Shown in pieces: positions 47,383 to 58,804 of a stretch of DNA of 64,000 nucleotides. Location of the stretch: contig JAPVLO010000055.1 in the NCBI GenBank assembly GCA_027257055.1, positions 6,843,501 through 6,907,500 of the forward strand, in the 5' to 3' direction. Source of the DNA: Cephalopachus bancanus. Taxonomy: Eukaryota; Chordata; Mammalia; Primates; Tarsiidae. The notes beneath the pieces were generated by a model. The model saw nothing but the letters and a program-made list of their open reading frames with translations, was not told the DNA's origin and made no database searches. The position numbers and the translations under genes are program-made. Within the stretch, counting starts at the first letter, position 1. Every line of letters begins with the position of its first letter.

Positions 47383-50300
47383 AAAGAAATAAATGTAAGC
47401 AGTTCTCATGCACCAGAGAAAACTACATTTATGGATGCTTTAAGAAAATTAATAGGAAAGTGAGCCATACAAGCTGGATCAATATTGCTCACAGACATAC
47501 TCATAGACGACACTTAAGAACCTGTGACTAAACCCCGGACAAGAGTCACCTCCTCTCTGCCCCATTTACCACAAGTCTGAATACACAAGAGACAAATGAG
47601 TATCCTGGAATTCCTCTTCTGATTTCATCTAGATGGTTTGTCACAATGGTTCTTAGCCAGTGACTAGTTTTGCACAATAATGAGCATTGGAGTAGAAAAT
47701 AAAAGGTTGAGTTTCAATTTTTAGATGTCATTAAATCTCCTGGGAATCAAATTTCTTGTAGATTAAAAAAAAAAGAGATGAAATAGATTTGCATTTGCAA
47801 AGTTTGTTTTTCACAGTATTGAGGGGTGTCGTTGGGAGGAAGTTCCAGAGTCAAGGGCATTTGAGATGCTGCCAGCTCCACAGTCCTCTTGAGATTTCAT
47901 GACACAGCAGCATGCTAAAGGCTCCAGAGAAGCCACAGTGGAAAAACCTGCTGTTTCTCTTTCTATTTGACTACGAGACCTTTATTTGTATCAATACCAT
48001 GAAGATCAGTGAGAAAAAAATACTAGACCAGATAATCTTGAAAGTCACTAGATTCCAATTTAAAATCCTTAGTACCCAGGCCAATTTACATCAATAAATT
48101 CAATCAAGTGTTATGTTTCCCTCTCACTGGATACTAGTTTCTCAAGATCATGGCTTAAAAGAGGGATAGCAAACTCGATCACACAGCAGACCTGGAAAAT
48201 AAATCTGGTAGAAACAGACTGGGCAGCCCAGGCCTTATTCAAAAAGGTGTGCTGCTCTTCAACTCTTGTGGGATGCGACATGAGGGAGGCAGGAATGTAG
48301 GCTCTGTGTTGCCTGATCTTCTAATGTTTAAGAGAAGACTGTTGTGAAAATTTACGAAAATACTTTTCACTGAACAATGTTGGAAATCAATTACAATAAA
48401 CTGTTACAGTTGTACACAATTTGGCCCTTTGGTGGTGTGTTGCCTTGCCCTGTGACCAGCATCTTCTAGCCATTCTTGTACTAAAGCACAGGCCTTAAAC
48501 CTTATGGGCCGCTGGTGTCAGCTGAACCCTGGAAGTTCAACTATGAGCATAATACCATCATCCTGTCTCTGTCCAGTATTTTATAGGATATAACTGTGAA
48601 ACACTTTCTTGATCATTTGCGGAGTTTCTGTAAAACATGGATTTGTGGGTTGCCCAACAGATTTACAGAGTTACTTGGAAGGGGGCTCAGGACATAGATA
48701 GGTAATGAGCTTCCTGTGAGACTTTGATGTGTACTGATATTCCAAACCACCCTCTACAAATCCCTTCAACACTCACACCAGAATGATGAGTTATACGCTC
48801 CATAATGGACCACATCACTCATCAAATCCAGTATATTCTGCTTTATGAAAACAAAGGCCTATGAAATAGAACTTACTAAAGACATGTGATAGTAAGTCAC
48901 TGGCAGAAGCTCAGCTAAAACTTACCCATGTTGCTTGAACCTCCGCGTTTGATCTTACTATTTCACTCCACAGGATGTAGATTTGCTGTAGAATTGTCAG
49001 GGCGGGTGGGTGCAGCGCAAGTGACAAGGGGGGAATGAAGGGTGGTATTTGATTTCCAGCCATGACCCTCAGAAAGAGTGTTTAAACTAGAACATCTTCC
49101 TCCAACATGCAAATTTTAAAAAAAATTCCTGAAAGGAACAAAGAGAGGTAAAGTTCTTGATGAATAACAACACTTCCTATTTCAGGATGGGCTGAGCGCT
49201 CATATCCCCCTCACCTTTCATCAAAGCACCATCTGGGCACCAGAACTTGGCATTTGGGAAAAATCAGAGATGACTAAGAATAAGAATAATCTCATCAGGA
49301 GACGAGTCGTTTATCTCCTATTCCTCTTTTAGAAGTTGGTACCAGTTCAAATGAAAAGAGGATGCGTGTGATCCACAGCATATCTAGAACATCTTGTTTA
49401 GTTATCAGTTGACCTGACACATATGCACCACCCCATTTCTGGTGGGCAGTCAAGCCTGGATCAGTCTCCACATGGTGCCAATGAATGGCTCAATCCAAAA
49501 ATATTAACATCAGCCTCGTCCTTAACTAACGTGAGACTTCTACCACAGACGCTATAAGATCATCCTATACAACATACATTTTCATTTCAAATTGAGGAAA
49601 CTTAGGCTGGGAGGCTAAATAACTTGTCTGAGATCACCTAACTAGTCAGTAATGAGTCAGCAAGAGCTCTAAATCTGCTCCCCTCCACATAGCATGCCAA
49701 GGCCATGCTTAGACACTCTGAGGTTGAGTAAAAACTAAGAAGATTCTTAGAGTTCTCCAATTAAATTTTCTTTTTTAGGTAAAGGAAAATAATATATAAT
49801 AAAATAAAAATCAAATCTTTTTGTGAGTGGAGTGCTTTGTCATTGTAATAGAACTCTTGAAGAAGAGTAAGACACAAAAGGTTAAAAAAAAGAAAATTAT
49901 ATAAATCAAAGTAGGCATGATTCTTCGTTGACTGATACATTTTCAACCAGGCAATAGTCTAAAACAATGCACATTTCAAATTCTTTGTAATTCACCTAGG
50001 CCATGCCATGTAATAGTTAGAAATGACCTAAATCATCTGAAAAATCCCTTCCCCCAGCAATCAATCCATAGGCTCCCAAGTAAAAATGGATTGCAAATGG
50101 AAAATATTCAGCAAAAACAGTATGTGTTTCTTGCCAGAAGAGCAAGTTGTAGGCTCACAAATGACATTTACAAAAGTGCTTATGTGGGGCTCGAGCAACG
50201 TGCATACGATTTTTGTTAGGCTTGCTAAAGAGCATTTTCTAAATATTTCAGTATAAATCACTGCAGTTATTACCCATATTTAACATTCACATAGCCAGAA

Positions 50301-51274
50301 CCAATGGCAGTCTGGAAGATTTCATTTTCTGCAGCAGAGTATTAATATAGTCATGCACTGTAGAAGCCGAATAACCCTGGTACAATTCACAGTGGCTGCA
50401 TTTGCTGTATAATTGAAAGGATTAAATTACAACCCCAAACACTGTTCCTAGCACAGACAGAATCTGTGCTCAGGTTGGCCCTTAGACCACACTGGGAGAG
50501 AGCGACTTGTAAACATTCTAACTGGCTTTCACGATGGTTGACTTTACCCAGACAACACTTCCTATCTCTTGATTTCTCACCTTCTTGAAAATAGACCTTT
50601 TGAAAGCTTATTCTTAATTAGTTTACTTTAAAATATGTCCTCCACAGCTCTTCAGACAAAAGGAATGTGATACTTGGCTTGTTTAAACAGTATTCAACTC
50701 ATGTGAAACAAATTATTCACATAAAGCAGGGGATTACAGGCAAAACCTTTACAGTCAAGAGGAAAAAAAGCACAAGTTGACCTTGATTTTTTTTCTCTCC
50801 ATAAATTTAATACAGCTCAAGGAACCAATGATGCATGTGTGTACCAAGCCCATGCTCAGAGCCAGGCCCTGCCCTTTGAAAGCCACACAGATCTGAGGAA
50901 AATCCTGCTTGTCTAATTCTAGGGTAAAATCCATAATTGTTCATGCTTTTCCTTATACCAAGGCATTTCTTGGATTTATTTGACACTCTCCGATGAATAG
51001 CTTATATTCTCTGATGAATAAACCTGTATTTATTCTGTTTATCTTGCCCAACTGTTTATGCCAATAAGCCCCCTTAAACTGTAATGTAAAAGATAGAGAT
51101 GTAACTAATTTTCTTATTTATTTGCGTCACAAGAATTGAGAACTGCATGGGTCATAAACATCACCTGTTTCAAATGTATCCATTTTCAGAATTTCCAAAG
51201 CCAGAACAGAGCCCAGGATTCCGTTTCCTGATTCCTTGCCCAGGGATCTTTCCCCCAAGGCAGTAGAACTTTTG
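47383..51274. other. Repeat-poor unique sequence
   Basis: Apart from a MIR piece at 49585-49690, I recognise little here. The block 50280-50470 is unique and has a CNE-like look. No exon is supported. Confidence 0.45.
49585..49690 (+). repeat. MIR SINE fragment
   Basis: 'aattgaggaaacttaggctg', 'aaataacttgtctgagatca', 'cctaactagtcagtaatgag' and 'agctctaaatctgctcccct' match the MIR 3' half block by block. Confidence 0.78.
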
Positions 51275-51425
51275 GTATATGTTAGATTCTCCTGGAAGGG
51301 CATTACCATGACATATAGTTACAGATCCCATCACAGAGATTTTGATTTTGTAGGTTGAAGTAGGCCCAGGAATCAGCATTCTAACAAGTTCAGATTCTGA
51401 TTCAGATCATCTTTGATATCAAAAC
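51275..51425 (+). mobile_element. MER5/MER20-like hAT-Charlie fragment
   Basis: 'gttagattctcctggaaggg', 'cacagagattttgattttgt' + 'aggttgaagtaggccca', 'ggaatcagcattctaacaag' and 'ttcagattctgattcagatc' match the MER5/MER20 body in order. Confidence 0.65.
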
Positions 51426-51700
51426 CTGATACACACATCGCTTCCCAATCAATTATAGCTATTTTTTCATAATAAATATTTTCTTGTTTTTCTTGTTTTT
51501 ATTATTAATCCAGGAAAAACAATGTGAATTTCCTAAGCACTTTCCTTCAGTGTGGAAAACTCTGTGTGTGTGTATGTGTGTGTATGTGTATAATAAAATT
51601 TGCTATTTTAGTAATTTTAAATATACAAATTATAGCATTAATTTTATTAACAATGCTGTCTTATCACATTACAGTAGATGGTTACACTTGTAACCATTAC

Positions 51701-51828
51701 CATTCTCTATTTTTTTCTTTTTTTTTTTTGAGTTTTTAAACAAAGTTTATCAGAGAAAGAAGGGAGAAAAGAAACAGAGACATGCCAGAGTTGGCATGGG
51801 AGAAAGAAACCACCGCCACTCTCTATTT
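51701..51828 (-). mobile_element. Short polyadenylated retroposed insert, minus strand
   Basis: An insert of about 105 bp (51713-51816) starts on the plus strand with a T-run (the poly-A tail of a minus-strand copy). It is bracketed by 12-bp repeats: 'cattctctattt' at 51701-51712 and 'cactctctattt' at 51817-51828. It contains a perfect 7-bp-stem hairpin (catgccagagttggcatg, 51781-51798) and, on its own strand, a pyrimidine-rich body ending 'gataaactttgtttaaaaac' before the tail. The source RNA is not recognised. Confidence 0.7.
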
Positions 51829-51879
51829 CTAATACTTTTCATCACCAGCAAGTAGAAACTGTGTACCCATCAAGCAGTA

Positions 51880-52112
51880 ATTCCTCCTGTAATACCAGCA
51901 TTACAGGTATGAGCCTGCGAGTTCGAGACCTTGTTTCCACAATAAATAAAAAAATGAGCCAGGTATGGTAGCACATGCCTGTAGTTCGTGTTACTTGGAA
52001 GGCTGAGGCAGAAGGATCGCCTGAGCCAGGCAGGTTGACGTTGGGGTGGCTGTGAGCAGGCCACTGCATTCCAGCCTGGGTGATGGAGTGAGACTCCAAC
52101 TAAAAAAATAAT
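51880..52112 (+). repeat. Alu SINE, older subfamily, internal left-arm deletion
   Basis: Most of the left arm is missing between 'cctgtaataccagcattaca' and 'gcctgcgagttcgagacctt'. The right arm is complete with 'ggggtggctgtgagcaggcc'. It is inserted in the minus-strand L1. Flanks 'agtaattcctc' and 'ataatcattcctc' suggest a target-site duplication. Confidence 0.92.
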
Positions 52113-52565
52113 AATCATTCCTCATTCCCCCACTGCTCAGCCCCTAGTAACCTCTAATCTACTTCCTGTCTCAATGAATGTACTTATTTTTGATGTTTCA
52201 TACATGCAGAATCGTACAAAATGTGTCCTTCTATGTCTGGATTACTTCATTTAGCATAGTGCTTCTGAAATTCATCCATGTTGTAGCATGTCTCAGAACT
52301 TTTGTTCCTTCCTATGGCTGAATAATATCGCATTGTATGGATATGCCCTATCTTACTCATCCATTCATCTGCTGATGGATACCTGTTTCCCTCCTCTGGA
52401 CTATGAACTAGTGCTATGAACATTGGCGTGTGTCTGTTTGAGTTCCTGTTTTCAACTATTTTGTGTCTATATCTACGAGTGTAGTTGCTAGGTTGTATGA
52501 TAGATTTATGTATAACTTTTTGAGGAAATATCAAATTATTTTTCCCATATTTTTATAGACCTAAT

Positions 52566-53337
52566 AGAGCCCCTAGCATGGTGGGATACCAGCAAAATAC
52601 ATATTTATTTAATGAACAAACATGTGACCACTTTATTTATTAGTATCCAAACTCATCCTATGAAAACTTGAATTAACTCATAAAAATGTGTACAATAAGT
52701 AGAAAAACATTCATAAATACAAGCATGTGCTATGATGATATAAATTAGACTGCTAGAAAAATAAAACGTATATACACAGGCCATGGGAAATGGCACAATT
52801 TGATTCGGAGTCTTCTGGTAACCAGTGTGAAAAAGGAAATAGAATTAGACTACATTGGTGGTTCTCTAAAAAGCTATTTAACTCTTTCGTGTAACAAGTG
52901 ATAAACAACACAAGACCTACCATGGAATAGCTTTGGTTTAAGAGCAGGCAGAGACTTGCTCCTCAGCCCAACCTTGAGAGGCTCCTGAAAAGCCTTGAAT
53001 GGCATCCATAGGGGCACACAGCTGGGAAACTAGTGAGCTCTTAAAGTCTACCCACTAAAATCCACCTCAGCAAGGTGCTTTACTTCAAGAAAAAACTTTA
53101 CTTGGCATTTAGGATTGGCGTGAACCAATAGAGTCTGACCCCAAGGCCAAATGGGCTGGGGTGGCACTTTGCCCCACTCATACAAAGAACAAGCTTCTCA
53201 AAGCCAGATCTATGACCAACCCCATGGCCACTGGTTTGAAGGTTTATTTCTCAAGTCCTTCCATTTTAAACTAAATGAACGTCACTGAAGTACAAATCTG
53301 AGTCCTGCTGTGGGATCTCAAGATGATGTAGATGAGT

Positions 53338-53338
<1 letters not shown>
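52566..53338. other. Unique sequence, nothing recognised
   Basis: No feature is supported. Confidence 0.4.

Positions 53339-53386
<48 letters not shown>
53339..53386 (+). repeat. (TG)n microsatellite, about 23-24 units
   Basis: Uninterrupted TG dinucleotides, the longest pure microsatellite in the window and probably length-polymorphic. Confidence 0.98.
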
Positions 53387-53387
<1 letters not shown>

Positions 53388-53690
53388 TATCCCAATTCAT
53401 ACCAACAAACCATAGGGATTGTTCAGATGTACTAACTACAAGAATGGGAATATTTCTAGTTTGGGTGTCATATCAACACAGAAAAAAGTAACTGGCTTGC
53501 CAGCATGAAAAACCCTAATTCTATGTTGGAAAAGTATAATTCTGTTAAAATCCTGTCTCATGTATTTACTAGAATAAGTATGGATACTAAGAAAAGACTA
53601 CACTATTCAGGGAAGCATTGCTAGAGGGAGAGATGGTGGGCCCCAGTGCTTATTATCTCACCCTCTTCCCCCTTGACACCCTCTCTACAA
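53387..53690. other. Unique sequence, nothing recognised
   Basis: Spacer between the TG run and the minisatellite. Confidence 0.4.
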
Positions 53691-54775
53691 ACTCCTCCAC
53701 CTTAACTGTTTGTATGTGGTCCACCCTCTGTATCACCTCCACCACCTAGACCATCTCCATCCTCTCTACCCTATCTGCCACCTCCACCACCTTGACCATC
53801 TGCATTCTCTTCTCTTTACCACCTCCACCAAGTTGACCATCTTTCCCCACTCTACCGTCTCTATCACTTCCACCACCTTGATCATGTGCTTCCTCTCGAC
53901 CCTTTCCACCACCTCCACCACCTCGACCATTTCCATCCTCTCTGTCCTCCCTACCACCTCTAACACACTGACCATCTGCATCTTTCCTAACACCTCCTCT
54001 ATCTTGATCATCTCCACCCTTTCTATCACCTCCACCACCTTGACCATCTGTACACTCTATCATTTCTGACACCTCTACCACCTTGACTATCTCCATCCTC
54101 TCTACCCTACCGCCTCCATCATCTTGACCATCTCAACCCCCTCTACCCTTTCTGCCACCTCCATCACCTTGACCATTTCCATCCTCTCTGTGCTCTCTAC
54201 CACCTGCATACCTTGACCATCTCCACCCTTAACCCTCTCTACCACCTCCACGACCTTGACTACCTCCATCCTCTCTACTGTCTCTATAGTTCTCACCAAT
54301 TTTATCCTCTCCACCACCTCCATACTTTCCACCCCTTCCACCAGCTACTATTACCTTTCCACCACGGCCACCATCTGTTCTCACTACCCTCTATGCCATC
54401 TCCACCATGTCTATGTTCTTCATCATCTCCGCCCTCTCCACTATCTTCACCACCTCTACCCTCTCCACTGTATCTACCTATTCTAATCTCTCCATCATCT
54501 TCACACCTTGACCATCATCACCATTTTTACTACCTCTGTAACTTCCACCATCTCTACTGCCTCTATCATCTCCAGCCTCTCCACCATCTACCATCTCCAC
54601 CATGTTCATTCTCTCCACCACCTCTCCCTCCCCAATCTCTCTACCACATCTAATCTCTCCACCTCTTCACCACTTTGACCATCCCCACCATCTCTACCAT
54701 TTTTACCATTTTCACCATCTCTATCCCCCACCACCTCCTCCACCTTCTCCACATCCTCTCTACCATCTCCATTCA
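53691..54775 (+). repeat. Degenerate minisatellite, about 45-bp period, C/T/A-rich
   Basis: Roughly 1.1 kb built from 'ccacctccaccaccttgacc' and 'atctccatcctctctacc' modules. The landmark 'ttgaccat' and variants recurs near 53747, 53792, 53833, 53878, 53923, 53968, 54004, 54040, 54083, 54124, 54169, 54213 and 54256, a modal step of 45 bp with 36-44-bp exceptions. The right part (54300-54775) is more irregular. Because the period is a multiple of three, both strands carry open frames of 79-146 codons with low-complexity products, not genes. The plus strand has almost no G. Confidence 0.93.
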
Positions 54776-56556
54776 CTGGTTCTGTCTATTTCCTGTTGGA
54801 AAGGGATTGTGTGGCCTCTGGCTACCAGAACAAAGAGTGAAGTCTAAAGAAAACATCTTACTCTAAGTGAAGGACACTTAATTTTTTTTTTTTTAATCTA
54901 GTCACTGTTCCAAAACAAGTGAAGAATCAGGACACTGGACTCTGGGCTTCTCGTGCAAGGGTTCTGGTGCCTGGAACCCAGCAACTGAGGACTCCTGGGA
55001 AGACTCCATCATCAAAGCACCCACCCATCAAGCCCAATCCTGGCCAATTACTCAGTCCAACAAGGTGGGGAAGATGAGGTGAGAGCAATGAGGAAGGCTG
55101 GAAAACAACGCCATTTAGTAATACGATAATGTTTGTGACAAAGGTTTAGAGAACCAGAGTAGAGAAATCCCTAATGCCAGAAAACATGTCTGCAGCAACA
55201 GAGAGGGGGTTGTTAAGGCACCACAGCCTGGAATTTTCTTGTAGTTAAATTATAACAAAAGCATTTCGGTAGGACATTTGTGTGTGTACATGCCAATGCA
55301 TGCATAGCACGACCAGGAAGATGGAAATATGAGGGGAGGAGACGATTAGATTTTAAGCTTGATGAGAGCAAGATTCATATCTCACATTCTCAAATTTCAG
55401 TGCAGGGCACAGAGTTGAACTGAATCACTCCTGCAAATAAGTAAGAATATTAATACCCTGTAAAGTCAAAGGGAAAGCTTAAAGAAAGGAAGGGAGGAGG
55501 ATAATGAGTCACACAAGCACCTGGTAAGAAGGAGATAGCAACACTCAGACTATGTAACTTCCTCATGATTTATTGTTACTAGCAGTGAAAGAATTGGAGC
55601 CCAGCTGAGAATGGCTACAGATTTGTGTTTTAAACTCTGTATTAAATGACTCCTTTAAACCAAAGGATTTTCCTATATGAGAATTACTCCACAGTGAAAT
55701 ATTGCTACTTTTTCAGATAGTTACCAAGAAAAAACTTTGAATTTCTGCCAGTAAGTTACAGTGATTAAACAGTTAAGAGTAAAATTAATAGACTAATAAG
55801 CATTACAGCATGAGCTATATGGAAGTCAGGGCACACATACTCAGCAGATGGATGCACATCCTTTCATGAACAATGAAGACAAGTAAGCACCCATGAATCA
55901 TCATATGCTGGTAAATGTCTAGAGAAACTTAGGGTCACTTGAGACTCGCCTGTGTCGGCTACTTAAATATTGTCTCAGACATAATATGGAAAGACACAGT
56001 TCTAAAAAAAACTTTCTCAATGTAATGATTAACTATTGAGAATTTTGGCCAATATAGTCAATTTTTTTTATTCAATCAGATATTTTAAGTCTTTATGTTT
56101 CAAGTAATTTGTTTATCATTGTTCTAAAACCTCCCAATACTCATAATTTTAGCATCTCAGAGACAGGCTTTTATCAAAAGTGAAACTAGAGAAGATCCTT
56201 GCAAAAATGACATTGTCAAATCAGAATTTTCAAAATATTATCTCCATCCTGACCCTTTAGTTGTATGTTAGGAGGATGAGGTAGAAGGTTCTCAGCTGAG
56301 CCTGTGAACCCAGCGTCAGTCACACTCCATCACCACAACCCTGTTATGTATTGGGGAGCTGAGACCACTCTTACAAGGCACCTATGCCTTTTGAGAAGAA
56401 TAATGCACCTGTACCTTGCCCTTTAATATTAAGGAGTTTCTCAGACTAGCTCCTGAAAAAAAAACAGTTTAATCATGAGACATCTGACAGTGATATCTCC
56501 TGGGGACACTGAGCCACACAAAGGGACATCCAGCTAGACAGACAGGTGTCTGTCGG
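54776..56556. other. Mostly unique sequence
   Basis: A weak MIR/L2-like piece lies at 55350-55430 ('aagcttgatgagagcaagat' to 'gtgcagggcacagagttga'). No gene is recognised. Confidence 0.42.
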
Positions 56557-56635
56557 GAGACAGAAACGATCATGAGGACACGCAGCAAATCTTCCGAGGG
56601 AAATAACGCAGCAAAGATAAAGTGGCCATGTTATT
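56557..56635 (+). repeat. 79-bp direct duplication, copy 1
   Basis: Matches 57325-57403 at 76 of 79 positions, sharing for example 'gcagcaaatcttccgaggga'. The copies are offset by 768 bp. Similarity stops sharply at both ends. Confidence 0.96.
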
Positions 56636-57324
56636 GAATTTCAAAACATCATACCACACCCAAATTGCCTTTTGGCTGCACTCCAGAAAAGTATGAAACA
56701 CAGAGAGGTAAATTATTTTCCTGCGTATCCTTTTTTAAGGTAGACTTTAGGAAAGGACCAGACAATGCTGGAGCTGGTGATGCCTTAGCAATACTGCCCT
56801 CCATACAATTCCACACATTTCATACACAAGGAAAGGAACTCCTGAGATGGCTAATTCACCTGAGATTAATGACAAGGTTAAAGGCAGATAGAGACAGCTC
56901 CTCCTGGTCACTGAATGGCCACCAACCTCAGGTAAGGTCACCTGCTTCTAAAGCGCCTTCCACAGGACAGTGGAGCGCTGTGATGACCTCTGAAAAATTC
57001 TCACTTTTGGAACAGGAAATAAAATTTTCCTTGACTTTGCCATCAGTTCAAACAACACCCCATTCCAGTTAGCACACTGTGAGCTTTAACCTTCAGTGCA
57101 ACGGGAGCTGTGTTCACTCGGGGGAACCATGACCTCACACTCTGCTGTCTCCTGCTCCCCTTTACATTTCTGCTGACCTGCTGCCTTTGAGAAGGCTAAG
57201 ATGGAAAGGCTGGAAACAGGTCTCCATCTGGGAAATTTATCGGGAAAAGTGGCAGGAAGCCAAAGCAAGCAACGGAGGGACGTGAGGGAGGAGCTTATCC
57301 CCTCTCAGAAGCGCTGCTTTGCCA
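56636..57324. other. Segment between the direct duplications
   Basis: A 135-codon plus-strand open frame (56665-57072) has no recognised domain and no splice or start support, so I do not call a gene. No transposon family is recognised. Confidence 0.4.
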
Positions 57325-57403
57325 GAGACAGAAACGACCACGAGGACACGCAGCAAATCTTCCGAGGGAAATAACGCAGCAAAAATAAAGTGGCCATGTT
57401 ATT
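57325..57403 (+). repeat. 79-bp direct duplication, copy 2
   Basis: Partner of 56557-56635. Three substitutions separate the copies, two of them C/T differences and one A/G, all transitions. Confidence 0.96.
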
Positions 57404-58533
57404 CATATCCTAACCTGGTTGTTATTATTTTTGTTGGCTGAGGGTGCTGGGTTTTTTGTGTTTGTTTCAATGCTGGTTCAAGTATCTCACTATTGTCTCA
57501 TTTGGAATTGTGGAAAACATCTCTTCTGCCTACTTGGCACATGTGAATATTTCGGAACCAAACTCCTTAAAGAACAAAGCAAAGAAAATAAATCTGTAAC
57601 ATTATTTTCCATATGTAGAAATGCAAACACAATTGTTGTCTTATTATGGACCGACAGAACAGCCTACTGTTACACATTTTTCTTTAAAGTGGAGAGACCA
57701 AAGAATAAATCTTTTAAAATGTTGAAAATGAGCTTGGAATGTGCCTGTCGACTCACGGCTATGCACACGTGTTGCTGTGTTTCTCCGAGGTACACAGCCT
57801 GGAGTAGAGCCAAGTGATGGAAGCTGAATCCCTGTCAGAAGTCACCAGTTAAGACAGATTTAGCTCAGTGATTTAAAACTGTTGAGTCATTGTGGTAACA
57901 GACCTCCACATTTCTGCCATAACTTAATGAAAATTAGTTCTAAAACAAACAAACAAAATTTTACTGTGAGGTTTTAAGTTTGGAATCTAAAAAATACATA
58001 ACGTTTGCAATGAAAAATAAAATTGGCCTCCCAAACTAAAAAAAAAAGTGTCACGTGTGTGTGTGTGTGTGTGTGCGTGTGTGTGTGTATGAAGAGTCTG
58101 ATTCAAATTTAACTTATCTTTCCCGTCTTGTTCTACAGGTATGTGTTTGAATCAAGTTGAAGAGAGTATATTAAATTTGAAGGCTTTGTGATTTCAACTA
58201 AAAGAACGTACACAAAGTATTTAGCAAATGCTGTTGCTTTCTCCCAAGTAACAAAGTAGAAGTTGAAACAACAACAAATGATGTCTGTAAAAAACCTAGT
58301 TAGGTACAATATATTAATATATTTTACTCCAAAATTTCACTTTTCAATGTCAAACAAACAAAATATGCCCCTGTAGGAAAATTTGACATTGAAGCGCAAA
58401 TGAGTATTACTATTTACCTTGATTAACCTGTACAAAAGACTAAATTTAAGAAACCTAACAAGTTGATTTTCAGATTTCATTCAAAGACGGAGATGAAGGG
58501 ATTAAGAAATTATTTAGAGGACCAGAGAAACCT
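57404..58533. other. Unique sequence with TG microsatellite
   Basis: A 132-codon plus-strand open frame at 57419-57817 has no recognised domain. An imperfect (TG)n microsatellite lies at 58055-58089. Confidence 0.42.
58055..58089 (+). repeat. (TG)n microsatellite, one interruption
   Basis: GT dinucleotides with a single 'gc' interruption near 58075. Confidence 0.96.
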
Positions 58534-58804
58534 GTTTTTTTTTTTTTTGAGTTGGAGTCTCACTCTGTCGCCCAGACTGGAGTGCAGTGGCCGCTCCCGG
58601 CCACCGCAGCCTCGACCTGCTGGGCTCCGGCGATCCTTCCGCCTCAGCCTTCCGAGTAGCCGGAATTACAGGCATGCACTACCACACCCGGCTGATTTTT
58701 TGATTTACTGTAGAGATGAGGTCTCGCTGCCCAGGCAGGTCACGAACCCACGGGCTCAGGCAATCCACTCACCTCAGCCTCCCAAAGGCGCGGGATTACA
58801 GGCA
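58534..58804 (-). repeat. Alu SINE, younger subfamily, minus strand, 5'-truncated
   Basis: Starts with a T tail and ends at 'gcgcgggattacaggc', lacking about the first 20 bases of the element. An exact 14-bp target-site duplication 'gaaacctgtttttt' lies at 58527-58540 and 58807-58820. A 124-codon plus-strand open frame through it is an Alu artefact. Confidence 0.97.

Larger units (their letters stand above)
51590..52565 (-). repeat. Old L1 3' region, minus strand, with two nested insertions
   Basis: The plus strand reads 'ttcatttagcatagtgcttc', 'gaaattcatccatgttgtag', 'tatggctgaataatatcgca' + 'ttgtatgg', 'catccattcatctgctgatg' and 'acgagtgtagttgctaggtt', the reverse complement of L1 ORF2/3' sequence. 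It is interrupted by a short polyadenylated insert (51711-51816) and an Alu (51880-52112). Confidence 0.8.

Noticed and set aside
53710..54653. Long open frames on both strands
   Set aside because: Products of a minisatellite whose period is a multiple of three; the translations are low-complexity.
56665..57072. 135-codon frame between the direct duplications
   Set aside because: No homology that I recognise, no splice signals and no codon evidence. Kept only as part of the duplication finding.
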